A program made the translations under genes and the position numbers. Positions 1 to 9,483 of a stretch of DNA of 64,000 nucleotides are shown here, in pieces. Every line of letters begins with the position of its first letter. Position 1 is the first letter of the stretch. Below the pieces are notes generated by a model that worked only from the letters and a program-made list of their open reading frames with translations, searched no databases and was not told where the DNA came from. Origin of the DNA: Bradyrhizobium retamae (GTDB taxonomy: Bacteria > Pseudomonadota > Alphaproteobacteria > Rhizobiales > Xanthobacteraceae); the NCBI RefSeq assembly GCF_001440415.1, contig NZ_LLYA01000001.1, positions 186,001 through 250,000 on the forward strand, in the 5' to 3' direction.

Positions 1-1
1 G

Positions 2-628
<627 letters not shown>

Positions 629-663
629 GCTGCTGCTGGACGAAAGAAGCGTCCGCATAAAAG

Positions 664-807
664 GTGTCGTCCCGGCCCTCATGCGCAATTGCGCATCAGG
701 AGCCGGGACCCATAACCACAGGTGTTTGTGGTTATGCTGAGCTGGAGCTCCAGCTTGCTTCAACAAATCAAAACTGTGGTTATGGGTCCCTGCGTTCGCA
801 GGGACGA
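664..807. repeat. Palindromic intergenic repeat, copy 1 (GTCGTCCC...GGGACGAC family)
   Basis: The element begins GTCGTCCC and ends GGGACGAC. It contains a perfect 16-bp inverted repeat with arms at 705-720 (GGGACCCATAACCACA) and 775-790, separated by 54 bases. Related copies occur at 6269-6386, 26748-26782 and 40243-40279, always between genes. It fills most of the gap between the thiolase and the CoA ligase and could fold strongly in RNA. Confidence 0.8.
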
Positions 808-829
808 CGCATCACCCGAGGAAACGTTT

Positions 830-2383
830 GTGACCCACCCCTTCATCCACGCCCGCACCCAGCCGAACAAGGTCGCCTACCAGATGGCCGGCACCGGCAA
901 GGCGATCACCTATCGCGAGCTTGACGAGCTATCGAACCAGGGCGCGCAACTGTTCCGCAAGCTCGGCTTGAAGGCCGGTGACCACATCGCATTCCTGATG
1001 GAAAATCGCCTGGCGTTCATGGAGATCTGCTGGGCGGCACAACGCGCCGGGCTCTATTACACCGCGATCAGCCGCTATCTCACTGAGGAAGAGATCGCCT
1101 ATATCGTCAGGGATTGCGGCGCCAAGGTCTTCATCACCACGCCGCAATGCGCCGACAAGGCCAAAGGCCTGATCAAGGGCGAGCCGAGCGAACCGCTGTT
1201 CTTCATGGTCGATGAGCCCGCGCCGGGATTCCGCTCCTGGGACAAGGAAGCGATCGCGATGCCTGTGACGCCGATTGCTGACGAGGTCGCCGGCTACGAC
1301 ATGCTGTATTCCTCGGGCACCACCGGCCGGCCCAAGGGCATCAAGAAGGAGTTCGAGGGCAAGGCGATCGACGTGCCGAACCCGCTCCTGAGAATTCTCT
1401 GCGCCGACATGTGCGGCATGTCGTCCGACAGCATCTATCTGTCGCCAGCGCCGCTCTATCACGCAGCTCCCCTGCGCTTCAACATGATGGCAATCACGCT
1501 CGGCGGCACCTCCATCATCATGGAGCACTTCGACGCCGAGGAATTCTTGAGGCTGGTCGAAAAGTACAAGGTCACGCAGTCGCAGCTCGTGCCAACCATG
1601 TTCGTGCGGATGCTGAAATTGCCGGACGAGGTGCGCGCGGCTTACGACGTCTCGACGCTGAAAGGCGCGATCCACGCCGCGGCGCCCTGCCCGGTCGACG
1701 TGAAAGCGAAAATGATCGAGTGGTGGGGGCCGATCCTGATCGAATATTACGCCGGCTCCGAAGGCAACGGCGTTACCGTTTCAACTTCGCAGCAATGGCT
1801 GACCCATCGCGGCACCGTCGGCCGCGCCGTGGTCGGTAAGGTGAAAATCCTCGACGAGAATGACGAGGAGAGACCGACCGGCGAAATTGGCACGGTCTAT
1901 TTCGCCGACGCGCCTGTTTTCACCTATCACAACGATCCCGAGAAGACCAAGAAGGCCTACAACGCCAAGGGCTGGTCGACGCTCGGCGACGTCGGATATC
2001 TCGACGCGGAAGGTTTTCTCTATCTCACCGACCGCAAGAGCTACATGATCATCTCCGGCGGGGTGAACATCTACCCGCAGGAGACCGAGGACGTCCTGAT
2101 CACCCATCCTGCCGTCTCCGACGTCGCCGTGTTCGGCGTGCCGAACGAGGAAATGGGCGAAGAGGTCAAGGCCGTGGTGCAGCCGCACGACATGGCAAAA
2201 GCCGGCAAGGATCTCGAGGCCGAACTGATCGTGTTCTGCCGAAAACATCTGTCGCCAATCAAATGCCCAAGGAGCATCGACTTTGAAGCCGAGTTGCCGC
2301 GCACGCCGACGGGAAAATTGGTGAAGCGCCACCTGCGTGACCGGTACTGGCCGAAGGCCCTCTTATCCTCCCCTGGAGGGTAG
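830..2383 (+). CDS. Acyl-CoA synthetase (AMP-binding, ANL superfamily)
   Basis: This 517-residue cytoplasmic enzyme would activate a carboxylic acid to its acyl-CoA through an acyl-AMP intermediate. The P-loop motif SSGTTGRPKG is at residues 161-170. The adenine-binding YYAGSEG, the GDVGYLD motif and the C-terminal catalytic lysine in PRTPTGKLVK are all visible. I chose GTG at 830 because GAGGAAAC precedes it; an in-frame GTG at 722 lies inside the palindromic repeat and would add 36 residues coded by repeat. The last residues (LLSSPGG) run into a GGAGGGTAGAGGG stretch that resembles other intergenic repeats, so the natural C-terminus may have been changed. It follows the thiolase on the same strand. 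The substrate is unknown. Confidence 0.9.
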   Translation: MTHPFIHARTQPNKVAYQMAGTGKAITYRELDELSNQGAQLFRKLGLKAGDHIAFLMENRLAFMEICWAAQRAGLYYTAISRYLTEEEIAYIVRDCGAKVFITTPQCADKAKGLIKGEPSEPLFFMVDEPAPGFRSWDKEAIAMPVTPIADEVAGYDMLYSSGTTGRPKGIKKEFEGKAIDVPNPLLRILCADMCGMSSDSIYLSPAPLYHAAPLRFNMMAITLGGTSIIMEHFDAEEFLRLVEKYKVTQSQLVPTMFVRMLKLPDEVRAAYDVSTLKGAIHAAAPCPVDVKAKMIEWWGPILIEYYAGSEGNGVTVSTSQQWLTHRGTVGRAVVGKVKILDENDEERPTGEIGTVYFADAPVFTYHNDPEKTKKAYNAKGWSTLGDVGYLDAEGFLYLTDRKSYMIISGGVNIYPQETEDVLITHPAVSDVAVFGVPNEEMGEEVKAVVQPHDMAKAGKDLEAELIVFCRKHLSPIKCPRSIDFEAELPRTPTGKLVKRHLRDRYWPKALLSSPGG

Positions 2384-2473
2384 AGGGCGCGACAATCATT
2401 CGTGGCTTGTCGTAGACATTCGCGCCATTACAGTCGCGGCAGAACAAGACTTGGCCGACCACAAGGAAACGCC

Positions 2474-3643
2474 ATGCCCACCCTCCCCGAGATCCCGCTC
2501 CCCGCAACCATCCGCTCGCGCACCATCGACAACATCAACGGCTTGCGCATGCACGTGCTGGAAGCCGGCTTCGAAACACCCGGCCGTCCGTGCCTCCTGC
2601 TCCTGCACGGCTTTCCCGAACTCGCCTATTCCTGGCGCAAGGTGATGCCTTCTCTCGCGCAAGCCGGCTATCACGTGATCGCGCCGGACCAGCGCGGTTA
2701 TGGCCGCACCACCGGCTGGGACCCAAATTACGACGGTGACCTCGCCTCGTTCCGCCTCACCAATCTGGTACGCGACGCGCTCGGGCTGGTGTCGGCGTTC
2801 GGCTACGCAAGCGTCGATGCCGTGATCGGGCATGATTTCGGCTCGTCGGTCGCGGCCTGGTGCGCGCTGATACGGCCCGACGTGTTTCGCTCGGTCGTCA
2901 TGATGAGCGCCCCGTTCGGCGGGCCTCCATCGCTGCCGTTCAACACGGTGCACGAGCCCGCCAAGCCCGCCGATGATCCCATTCACCGCGAACTCGCCGC
3001 GCTGCCGCGCCCGCGAAAACATTACCAGTGGTATTACTCGACGCGCGGGGCGAATAACGACATGCACCGCGCGCCGCAGGGCGTCCATGATTTCCTGCGT
3101 GCCTATTACCACCACAAGAGCGCCGACTGGAAAGCCAACCAGCCCTATCCGCTCAAATCCTGGACGGCGGAAGAGATCGCAAAGCTGCCGACTTACTATG
3201 TGATGGACCTCGCCAAGGACATGGCGGCCACCGTTGCCAAGGAAATGCCGTCGGCCGCGCAAATCGCCGCCAACAAATGGCTGCCGGACAGTGAGCTTGC
3301 CTTCTACAGCGCCGAGTACGAGCGCAACGGATTCCAGGGCGGGCTGCAATGGTATCGCTGCGGCACCTCCGGCGCTTTTGTGCCGGAACTGCAGATATGG
3401 TCCGGCCGCACCATCGACGTGCCGTCCGCTTTCATCTCGGGCAAGCAGGACTGGGGCACCTATCAGCGCCCCGGCGTCTATGAGGCGATGCAGTCGAAAG
3501 CCTGCACCAACATGATCGGCTGCCATCTTGTTGACGGCGCCGGCCACTGGGTGCAGCAGGAGCAGCCCGGCGAAGTGACTCGGCTGCTGATGCAATTCCT
3601 GCAACAAGCAAAGGACAACGCAGAGACAAAGGCGAGCCAGTAG
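2474..3643 (+). CDS. Alpha/beta hydrolase, epoxide hydrolase-like
   Basis: The predicted protein has 389 residues. It carries HGFPE in the oxyanion region, GYGRTTG, the nucleophile elbow GHDFGSS with aspartate as nucleophile, and the C-terminal catalytic histidine in GAGHWVQQEQPGE. An Asp nucleophile with HGFPE is typical of soluble epoxide hydrolases and relatives. The ATG at 2474 is preceded by AAGGAAACGCC; an in-frame GTG at 2402 lacks such a site. No signal peptide is seen, so it should be cytoplasmic. It lies 90 bases after the CoA ligase and may share its transcript. A different ester or halide substrate cannot be excluded. Confidence 0.85.
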   Translation: MPTLPEIPLPATIRSRTIDNINGLRMHVLEAGFETPGRPCLLLLHGFPELAYSWRKVMPSLAQAGYHVIAPDQRGYGRTTGWDPNYDGDLASFRLTNLVRDALGLVSAFGYASVDAVIGHDFGSSVAAWCALIRPDVFRSVVMMSAPFGGPPSLPFNTVHEPAKPADDPIHRELAALPRPRKHYQWYYSTRGANNDMHRAPQGVHDFLRAYYHHKSADWKANQPYPLKSWTAEEIAKLPTYYVMDLAKDMAATVAKEMPSAAQIAANKWLPDSELAFYSAEYERNGFQGGLQWYRCGTSGAFVPELQIWSGRTIDVPSAFISGKQDWGTYQRPGVYEAMQSKACTNMIGCHLVDGAGHWVQQEQPGEVTRLLMQFLQQAKDNAETKASQ

Positions 3644-3749
3644 CGTACCGGCAAGAGAGGACCGCCGCTGTACAGCTATTGCTCTTGCCGCACGCGCCCA
3701 AACTGAGCATCATCCGCGCCGTATTCAGAAACAGAGCGGAGCGTACGCC

Positions 3750-5222
3750 TTGGCCAAATCGCAATGGAGTTTCAAGACCGCCGTTGAATTGTCCGCGGCG
3801 CTTGCCGCGAAGAAGGTCTCGGCCGTCGAACTGGCCGAGGACGCAATCGGCCGGATCGAGCGGCACGACGCGAAGATCAACGCGATTTGCGTTCGCGATT
3901 TCGAGCGCGGCCTTGCCGCCGCCCGCGCCGCCGACGCCGAACTGGCGCGCGGCGTGAAGAAGCCCCTGCTTGGCCTCCCGCTGACCGTGAAGGAGTCCTA
4001 CAATATCGCGGGGCTGCCGACGACCTGGGGCATTCCGGCGCAGAAGGACTTCACGCCGACGGAAGACGCGCTGTCTATCTCACGCGTCAAGGACGCCGGC
4101 GGCGTCATCCTCGGCAAGACCAATGTCCCGTTCGGGCTCGGCGACTGGCAGAGCTATAACGAGGTCTACGGCACCACCAGCAACCCTTATGACCTCGGCC
4201 GGACGCCGGGCGGCTCGTCCGGCGGCTCCTCGGCGGCGCTCGCGGCCGGTTACGGCCCGCTGTCGCTCGGCTCCGACATCGGCGGCTCGCTGCGCGTGCC
4301 CGCCTTTCATTGCGGCGTCTACGCGCACAAGCCGACCTTTGCGCTGGTGCCGGGACGCGGCCACACGCCGCCGCCATTCCAGCCGCTGCCGCTCGACCGC
4401 GATCTTGCCGTGATTGGCCCGATGGCACGCAGCGCCGCCGATCTCTCGCTGCTGCTCGACACCATTGCCGGTCCCGATCCGCTGGAGGCCGGCAAGGGCT
4501 ACCAGCTCGCCCTGCCGCCGCCACGCCACGGCGCGCTGAAAGATTTTCGCGTGTTGGTGGTCGATAGCGACCCGGTCATGCCGACCGACGAGGTGGTGCG
4601 CGGCACGATCCACAAGCTCGCCGCCAACCTCGAAAAGGCCGGCACCAAGGTCGATCGCAACAGCCCGTTGCTGCCGAACTTTGCCGAGACGTCCCGGCTC
4701 TACATGCGGATGCTGATGTCGTTCCTCGCCGCTTCCTTCCCGCCGGAAATCTATGCCGGCGCGCAGGCCGCCGCCGCCGCGCTACCGCCGAGCGATGTAA
4801 GCCTCGCCGCCGAACGCCTGCGGGGCATGGCGCAAAGCCACCGCAACTGGTTGATGGACGACGTCGCGCGTGCGCGCCTGCGAGCGCAATGGCGCGAACT
4901 CTTCAAGACCTATGATGCTGTAATCTGTCCGATCATGCCGACCCCGGCCTATCCGCACGACCATTCCGACGACCAGGAAAAACGCCGCATCGAGATCGAC
5001 GGCAAAGATTACGTCTATCCCGATCAGCTTTCGTGGCCCGGCATCGCCACCCTGCCCGGCCTGCCCGCGACCGCACTCCCGACCGGCTTCTCGCCGGACG
5101 GACTGCCGATCGGCGTGCAGATCGTCGGCCCCTGGCTGGAGGACCGTACGCCGCTCAAGCTGGCGGAGCTGATCGAGCACGAGTTTGGCGGGTTCAAGCC
5201 GCCGCCGATGTTTGATGATTAG
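3750..5222 (+). CDS. Amidase (amidase signature family)
   Basis: This 490-residue cytoplasmic protein has the amidase-signature Ser-cisSer-Lys triad: Lys81 in PLTVKES, cis-Ser156 in GGSSGGSSA and nucleophile Ser180 in SDIGGSLRVPA. The spacing of 75 and 24 residues is that of the family. It hydrolyses an amide, but the substrate cannot be inferred. The start is TTG with AGAGCGGAGCG just upstream; no ATG lies near in frame. It is the first of two amidases in the window (the other ends at 32007) and they are only distantly similar. It stands 106 bases after the epoxide-hydrolase-like gene on the same strand. Confidence 0.9.
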   Translation: MAKSQWSFKTAVELSAALAAKKVSAVELAEDAIGRIERHDAKINAICVRDFERGLAAARAADAELARGVKKPLLGLPLTVKESYNIAGLPTTWGIPAQKDFTPTEDALSISRVKDAGGVILGKTNVPFGLGDWQSYNEVYGTTSNPYDLGRTPGGSSGGSSAALAAGYGPLSLGSDIGGSLRVPAFHCGVYAHKPTFALVPGRGHTPPPFQPLPLDRDLAVIGPMARSAADLSLLLDTIAGPDPLEAGKGYQLALPPPRHGALKDFRVLVVDSDPVMPTDEVVRGTIHKLAANLEKAGTKVDRNSPLLPNFAETSRLYMRMLMSFLAASFPPEIYAGAQAAAAALPPSDVSLAAERLRGMAQSHRNWLMDDVARARLRAQWRELFKTYDAVICPIMPTPAYPHDHSDDQEKRRIEIDGKDYVYPDQLSWPGIATLPGLPATALPTGFSPDGLPIGVQIVGPWLEDRTPLKLAELIEHEFGGFKPPPMFDD

Positions 5223-5298
5223 AGATCCCTCGTGCCGAGGGGTTAAGCGCAAGCGCGCCTCCTCGCCGGGAGGGTGAAGCGGTATCGTTGAAAGCACC

Positions 5299-5859
5299 AT
5301 GCGGACTTTCATTCGAAGCGTCATCGCCGCCGTTGCCGGCCTCCTGCTGATGTGGCCGCTTGGCTACGCCTATGCCGCGCTCGGCTGGCCAACATTCCAC
5401 TTGTGGGGGCTGATGCACGGCACCTTTGTCGCGGCCTGGCCCACCCTATCTATCCTGGCATTCCTGGTACTGGGGTATCTGCAGCTTTTCCGAAGAATCG
5501 ACGACACGGCGCTTCTGATCGCCGGCCTTGTTTGGGGTCTGTTACTGGCCAGCGGTTTCAACATCCGCCACGCTCTCGGCTTTGAGATCGCCTATGGCCT
5601 GCTCAGCGCCACGGCCGTTGTTGTTGCAGCACTATGCATCTTTGCCAAACACCGGCTCCGTCTGGCGTTGCTCGTGATATCGCCGCTTGTTTTCCTGAAC
5701 CTGGACTTTCTGCTGGCGCCACCGGCGCTTGAACAATTCCTGTCTCGAGCCATCTTTGATCTCAAGGTGCTTTTGCCGCCAGTCGCCTTCTCGCTTGCGG
5801 GTTATGTGCTTGGTTCGCTCGTCCGCGTCGTAATCAAACGCTCGCCGAGACCAGCGTGA
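5299..5859 (+). CDS. Hypothetical integral membrane protein
   Basis: The 186-residue product consists mostly of hydrophobic segments. I count about five to six possible membrane spans, roughly at residues 5-30, 40-62, 68-85, 92-115, 122-142 and 155-178. The N-terminus MRTFIRSVIAA is basic and the C-terminus IKRSPRP is positively charged. I recognise no family. A short GC-rich gap (5223-5298) holding a CCGAGGGG/CCGGGAGG-type repeat separates it from the amidase. The NTF2-like gene follows 39 bases later, so the two may be co-transcribed. Confidence 0.6.
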   Translation: MRTFIRSVIAAVAGLLLMWPLGYAYAALGWPTFHLWGLMHGTFVAAWPTLSILAFLVLGYLQLFRRIDDTALLIAGLVWGLLLASGFNIRHALGFEIAYGLLSATAVVVAALCIFAKHRLRLALLVISPLVFLNLDFLLAPPALEQFLSRAIFDLKVLLPPVAFSLAGYVLGSLVRVVIKRSPRPA

Positions 5860-5898
5860 TGGCCGCTCTACATTGACGAACAAGGACCGGAGGAAATC

Positions 5899-6252
5899 AT
5901 GAACAACGACCTTGCCGAGCTCACAAAGCTCAACCACGACTATGTCGCGTCCGTGCAGAACTCCGACGTCAAGCGCTTTGACGAAATCCTCGCAGCCGAT
6001 TTCTACTGCTCCAATCCCGACAAGTCGCTGGTTGATCGCGCCGCGTTCCTGCAACAGACCGCAAAGCCGGTCGCGATCAAAAACCTGCGTGCGGAAGACG
6101 TGAAGATTCGTATCCTCGGCGATTTCGCCATCATCCACGCAGCGACGAGCTACACCACGCCGGATGGCCAACAGGCGCACGGCCGCTATACCGACTGCTG
6201 GGCAAAGCAGAATGGGAAATGGCTCGCAGTCTCCGCGCATGTGACGCGGTAG
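5899..6252 (+). CDS. NTF2-like (SnoaL/DUF4440-type) protein
   Basis: The 117-residue protein shows the usual small-cone fold pattern: an N-terminal helix with ELTKLNHDYVASVQNSDVKRFDEIL, then DFYCSNPDKS, and strands ending in HGRYTDCWAKQNGKWLAVSAHVTR. The C-terminal W....GKW.AVSAH pattern is characteristic of DUF4440/SnoaL-like proteins. A strong GGAGGAAATC site precedes ATG 5899. Members range from isomerases to binding proteins, so no reaction is assigned. No signal peptide is seen. The gene is followed directly by a palindromic repeat. Confidence 0.75.
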   Translation: MNNDLAELTKLNHDYVASVQNSDVKRFDEILAADFYCSNPDKSLVDRAAFLQQTAKPVAIKNLRAEDVKIRILGDFAIIHAATSYTTPDGQQAHGRYTDCWAKQNGKWLAVSAHVTR

Positions 6253-6268
6253 CCTATGCTCTCACCGC

Positions 6269-6386
6269 GTCGTCCCTGCGAAAGCAGGGATCCATAACCA
6301 CTGCTGCATATTGGGATAGAAGTCGTCTCCCCTTGTGCCAATTTCGTCGGCCACGGCGTATGGGTCCCGGCGTTCGCCGGGACGAC
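6269..6386. repeat. Palindromic intergenic repeat, copy 2
   Basis: The element starts GTCGTCCCTGCGAAAGCAGGGA and ends in CCCGGCGTTCGCCGGGACGAC. Each end forms its own short hairpin, and the inner CCATAACCA echoes the CATAACCACA of copy 1. It lies between the convergent NTF2-like and alcohol dehydrogenase genes and may act as a transcript end in both directions. Confidence 0.8.
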
Positions 6387-6406
6387 GGATATTGTTGCGT
6401 ACACCC

Positions 6407-7495
6407 TCACGCATCAAACACAATCACGCTGCGGAGCGTCTTGCCGGCTTTCATGTTGGCAAAACCTTCGTTGATCTCAGAGAGGTTCAGCTTGGCCGAG
6501 ATCCAGTCTTCCAGATGCAGCTTGCCGCGCATATAGAATTCGACCAGGCGGGGCATGTCGACGCGGAAATGGTTGGAGCCCATCGACGACCCCTGAATCC
6601 GGCGCTCGCGCAAGAAATCGAAGCCGTGCAATTCGATCTTCTGGCCGAACGGGATCATGCCGACGATGGTCGCGGTGCCACCGGCCGCCAGCATCGCAAA
6701 GGACTGCTCGGCGGTCTCCTTGCGGCCCAGCACCTCGAAGGAGTGATGAACGCCACCATTGGTGAGCTCACGCACCTGCTGTACCACATCGCCGCGGGAG
6801 GGATCGACGATGTCGGTAGCGCCGAGTTTTGTGGCCAACTGCAGCTTGGCCGGATTGGTATCGATCGCGATGATGCGGCCGGCGCCGGCGATCGCGGCGC
6901 CATTGATCGCGGCCATGCCGACGCCGCCGCAGCCGATCACGGCCACCGTTTCGCCGGCCTGCACCTTTGCGGTGTTCACGACCGCGCCATAGCCAGTGAT
7001 GACGCCGCAGCCGATCAGGGCCGCCAGCTCCAGCGGCATGTCCTTGCGGATTTTGACGATGGCGTTCTCGTGCACCAGCATCTGCTCGGCAAACGACGAG
7101 AGATTGAGGAACTGATGAAGCTTTTCCTCACGCGCCCAAGACAGCCGGTTCGACTGACCGGGCAGCATCTTCACCGTCGTATCAGTGCAGAGCACGGTGC
7201 GACCGGTGGTGCAGTTATCGCAGGTGCCGCAGAATACCGAGAGACAGGTCACGACGTGATCGCCGGGTTTCACATAGGTGACGTCGGAGCCGACCTTTTC
7301 GACCACGCCCGCCGATTCATGGCCGAGCACGGCCGGCAGCGGATGGGGATACAGCCCCTCCATGAAGTGCAGATCGGAATGACAGAGGCCGGCGACGCGC
7401 GTGCGGATCAGGACTTCGCGCGGGCCGGGATTCGGCACGCTGACCTCCTCGATCACCAGCGGCTGGTTGACTTCATGCAAAACGGCGGCCTTCAT
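6407..7495 (-). CDS. Zinc-dependent alcohol dehydrogenase (MDR family)
   Basis: The product has 362 residues. Catalytic zinc ligands are visible in CHSDLHF and GHESAGVVEKVG, and the structural zinc loop is CGTCDNCTTGRTVLC. The nucleotide fold has GCGGVG followed by AIDTNPAKLQLA, which favours NAD(H). The layout matches class III-like/broad alcohol dehydrogenases that oxidise primary alcohols to aldehydes in the cytoplasm. ATG 7495 is preceded by GAGGGAG. The acyl-CoA dehydrogenase gene ends 48 bases upstream on the same strand, so the two may be co-transcribed. The substrate is not determinable. Confidence 0.9.
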   Translation of the reverse strand: MKAAVLHEVNQPLVIEEVSVPNPGPREVLIRTRVAGLCHSDLHFMEGLYPHPLPAVLGHESAGVVEKVGSDVTYVKPGDHVVTCLSVFCGTCDNCTTGRTVLCTDTTVKMLPGQSNRLSWAREEKLHQFLNLSSFAEQMLVHENAIVKIRKDMPLELAALIGCGVITGYGAVVNTAKVQAGETVAVIGCGGVGMAAINGAAIAGAGRIIAIDTNPAKLQLATKLGATDIVDPSRGDVVQQVRELTNGGVHHSFEVLGRKETAEQSFAMLAAGGTATIVGMIPFGQKIELHGFDFLRERRIQGSSMGSNHFRVDMPRLVEFYMRGKLHLEDWISAKLNLSEINEGFANMKAGKTLRSVIVFDA

Positions 7496-7543
7496 CGGTG
7501 CTCCCTCTATTCTGTTATTTTTTGAACCAGTACTGGCTGCAGC

Positions 7544-9325
7544 CTACGCTGCGACAAGCAATTCGCCAACCTCGGCCATGCCGACGCTGCGTTCGCCGAG
7601 CAGATGGCCGGTGATCGCGCGCTGGGTGGCATTTTCCGCAAGCCGGAACGGGTCGCTCGGCGCGACGCGATGGTCGACCACCATCCGCGACAGCAACAGC
7701 CGCCTGGCGTCGCCGCGCATCTCGTGAATCCGCCCGCCCTCCCAGGCCAGCGCAACGGCGCTGGCGACATGGTAGAGCAGGCTGGTGGCGCGCCGCGCGT
7801 CGCCTTCATTGTCGGTCCGGCTGGCTACCTCGCGGGCAAAGCCGACCGCACGGTCTGTCAGTTCACGCAGCCGGTTGCACCAGGCCTGCGGCACGTTGGT
7901 GCTGTCGTCGAGGCGGGCGTGCAGATCGGCCGCGAGCGCGGCGTCGGCGCCGTGGCGGCCAACCGCGCGGGTCAGCGCATCGATTGCGACGATGTTGCCG
8001 GTGCCTTCCCAGATCGAGCCGAGATGGGCGTCGCGCAGCAGCCGCGCGGTGGCAAACTCCTCAATGTAGCCGATGCCGCCGCGCATCTCCATCGCATCGC
8101 CGCAGACTTTTCGCGCGTCGCGCGTGGCGCGGAATTTCAACGTCGGCGTCAGGATGCGCAGCAGCGCCGCCGCGTCCTGGCTGCCGGCTTCCGCGCGATC
8201 GAGCGCATCGGCCGTGAGAAAACTCATCGACAGCGCCTGCTCGGTCGGCAGCATGATCTTCATCAACTGCCGCCGCGCCAGCGGCAGGTCGATGATCCGC
8301 TGGCCGAACACCACGCGGTTCTTCGCCACCGTCATCGCGTCATGGTGCGCGCGCCGCATCAGCGCGGTGGATTTGACGCCGTTGGAGAGCCTGGACGAGT
8401 TCACCATCTCGGCCATCTGCACGAAGCCGCGATCGAGCTTGCCGACGGCATAGGCAATCGCGCCCTCGAACTTGATTTCGCCCGACGCCATCGAACGGGT
8501 GCCGAGCTTGTCCTTCAGGCGAACGATCCGGTAGTGATTCTGCGAGCCATCGCCGAGGAAGCGCGGCATCAGGAACAGGCCGACGCCGCGCGTGCCGGGC
8601 CCCGCTCCTTCCGGCCGCGCCAGCAGCATCACCACCTTGGCGTCGGCATTGGAGCAGAACCATTTCTCGCCATAGAGCCGCCAGTGATCGCCTTCCTGCA
8701 CGGCCCGCGTCGTCAGCGTGCCGACGTCGGAGCCACCTTCCTTCTCAGTCATGAACTGGCCGCCCTGAGTAAGCTTGCTCATGTCGGTCTGGGTCAGGCC
8801 GTCGAGATATTTTGCCTTCAACGCGTCGCTGCCGAAATTGTTGAGCAGTTTCGCGCAACCATCCGTGACGTTGATCGGACAGCCCATGCCGAATTCGGTC
8901 TGATTGAACAGGAACGTGAAGGCATGCTTGGCGACGACGGGGTATTTATCCGGCCAGCCCATGATGCCCTTGCGGATCGACATCGCGTGAATGCCGAACT
9001 CGCCGAACGCGGCTTTCTCCAGCTCGCGATAGGCCGGGTGATATTCGATATACTGGATATCGCGGCCGAACCTGTCGCGCTGGTGGAGCACCGGTGTATG
9101 CCGGTCGGCAAGCCGCGCGCATTCGTCGAGATAGCCGCCGGCCAATTCGCCGAGCCGGTCGAGATGCGGCTCGATATGCCGAAACAGCGGTTCAGGCAGA
9201 TGCAGGCGAAGCAGATCCGTCAATGCCGGATCGGCGCGGTAGAAATTCATCCCCGTCGTATCAGGTGCGAGCAATCCCGGCTGATTGGCTGACGCGGCTG
9301 CACGGTCTTGCATGAGTGGATGCAT
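7544..9325 (-). CDS. Acyl-CoA dehydrogenase, AidB-like subfamily
   Basis: The predicted protein of 593 residues is longer than ordinary acyl-CoA dehydrogenases (about 380-400) and has an extra N-terminal helical region. Motifs include FMTEKEGGSDVGTL, RLKDKLGTRSMAS and SIWEGTGNIVAID; together with MRRAHHDA these resemble E. coli AidB. The catalytic-base region IEEFATARLLRD is also visible. FAD binding is expected. I chose ATG 9325 (AAGGGC upstream) over an in-frame TTG at 9361. Whether it oxidises an acyl-CoA or acts in alkylation response like AidB is open; neighbouring catabolic genes favour acyl-CoA oxidation. Confidence 0.85.
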   Translation of the reverse strand: MHPLMQDRAAASANQPGLLAPDTTGMNFYRADPALTDLLRLHLPEPLFRHIEPHLDRLGELAGGYLDECARLADRHTPVLHQRDRFGRDIQYIEYHPAYRELEKAAFGEFGIHAMSIRKGIMGWPDKYPVVAKHAFTFLFNQTEFGMGCPINVTDGCAKLLNNFGSDALKAKYLDGLTQTDMSKLTQGGQFMTEKEGGSDVGTLTTRAVQEGDHWRLYGEKWFCSNADAKVVMLLARPEGAGPGTRGVGLFLMPRFLGDGSQNHYRIVRLKDKLGTRSMASGEIKFEGAIAYAVGKLDRGFVQMAEMVNSSRLSNGVKSTALMRRAHHDAMTVAKNRVVFGQRIIDLPLARRQLMKIMLPTEQALSMSFLTADALDRAEAGSQDAAALLRILTPTLKFRATRDARKVCGDAMEMRGGIGYIEEFATARLLRDAHLGSIWEGTGNIVAIDALTRAVGRHGADAALAADLHARLDDSTNVPQAWCNRLRELTDRAVGFAREVASRTDNEGDARRATSLLYHVASAVALAWEGGRIHEMRGDARRLLLSRMVVDHRVAPSDPFRLAENATQRAITGHLLGERSVGMAEVGELLVAA

Positions 9326-9483
9326 TTTTAGCCCTTGTTCGTTCCGCCCGATGTTGGTCAACTATCGATAACGCGGGCTGACGTGCCGTCAACAACCATA
9401 ATTGGAGGGCCGCCATGGCGGACGATTGCCAGGCGGGATCGGGTTCCTAGATACCGAATCCCCACCATCCGAGGACTGCGCCC

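Noticed and set aside
2396..3607. 403-codon open frame on the minus strand
   Set aside because: It lies antisense to the epoxide-hydrolase-like gene and is rich in Arg/His/Gly without any family motif.
6335..7525. 396-codon open frame on the plus strand
   Set aside because: It is antisense to the zinc alcohol dehydrogenase, whose motifs are complete.
7604..9292. 562-codon open frame on the plus strand
   Set aside because: It is antisense to the acyl-CoA dehydrogenase and shows no motif.
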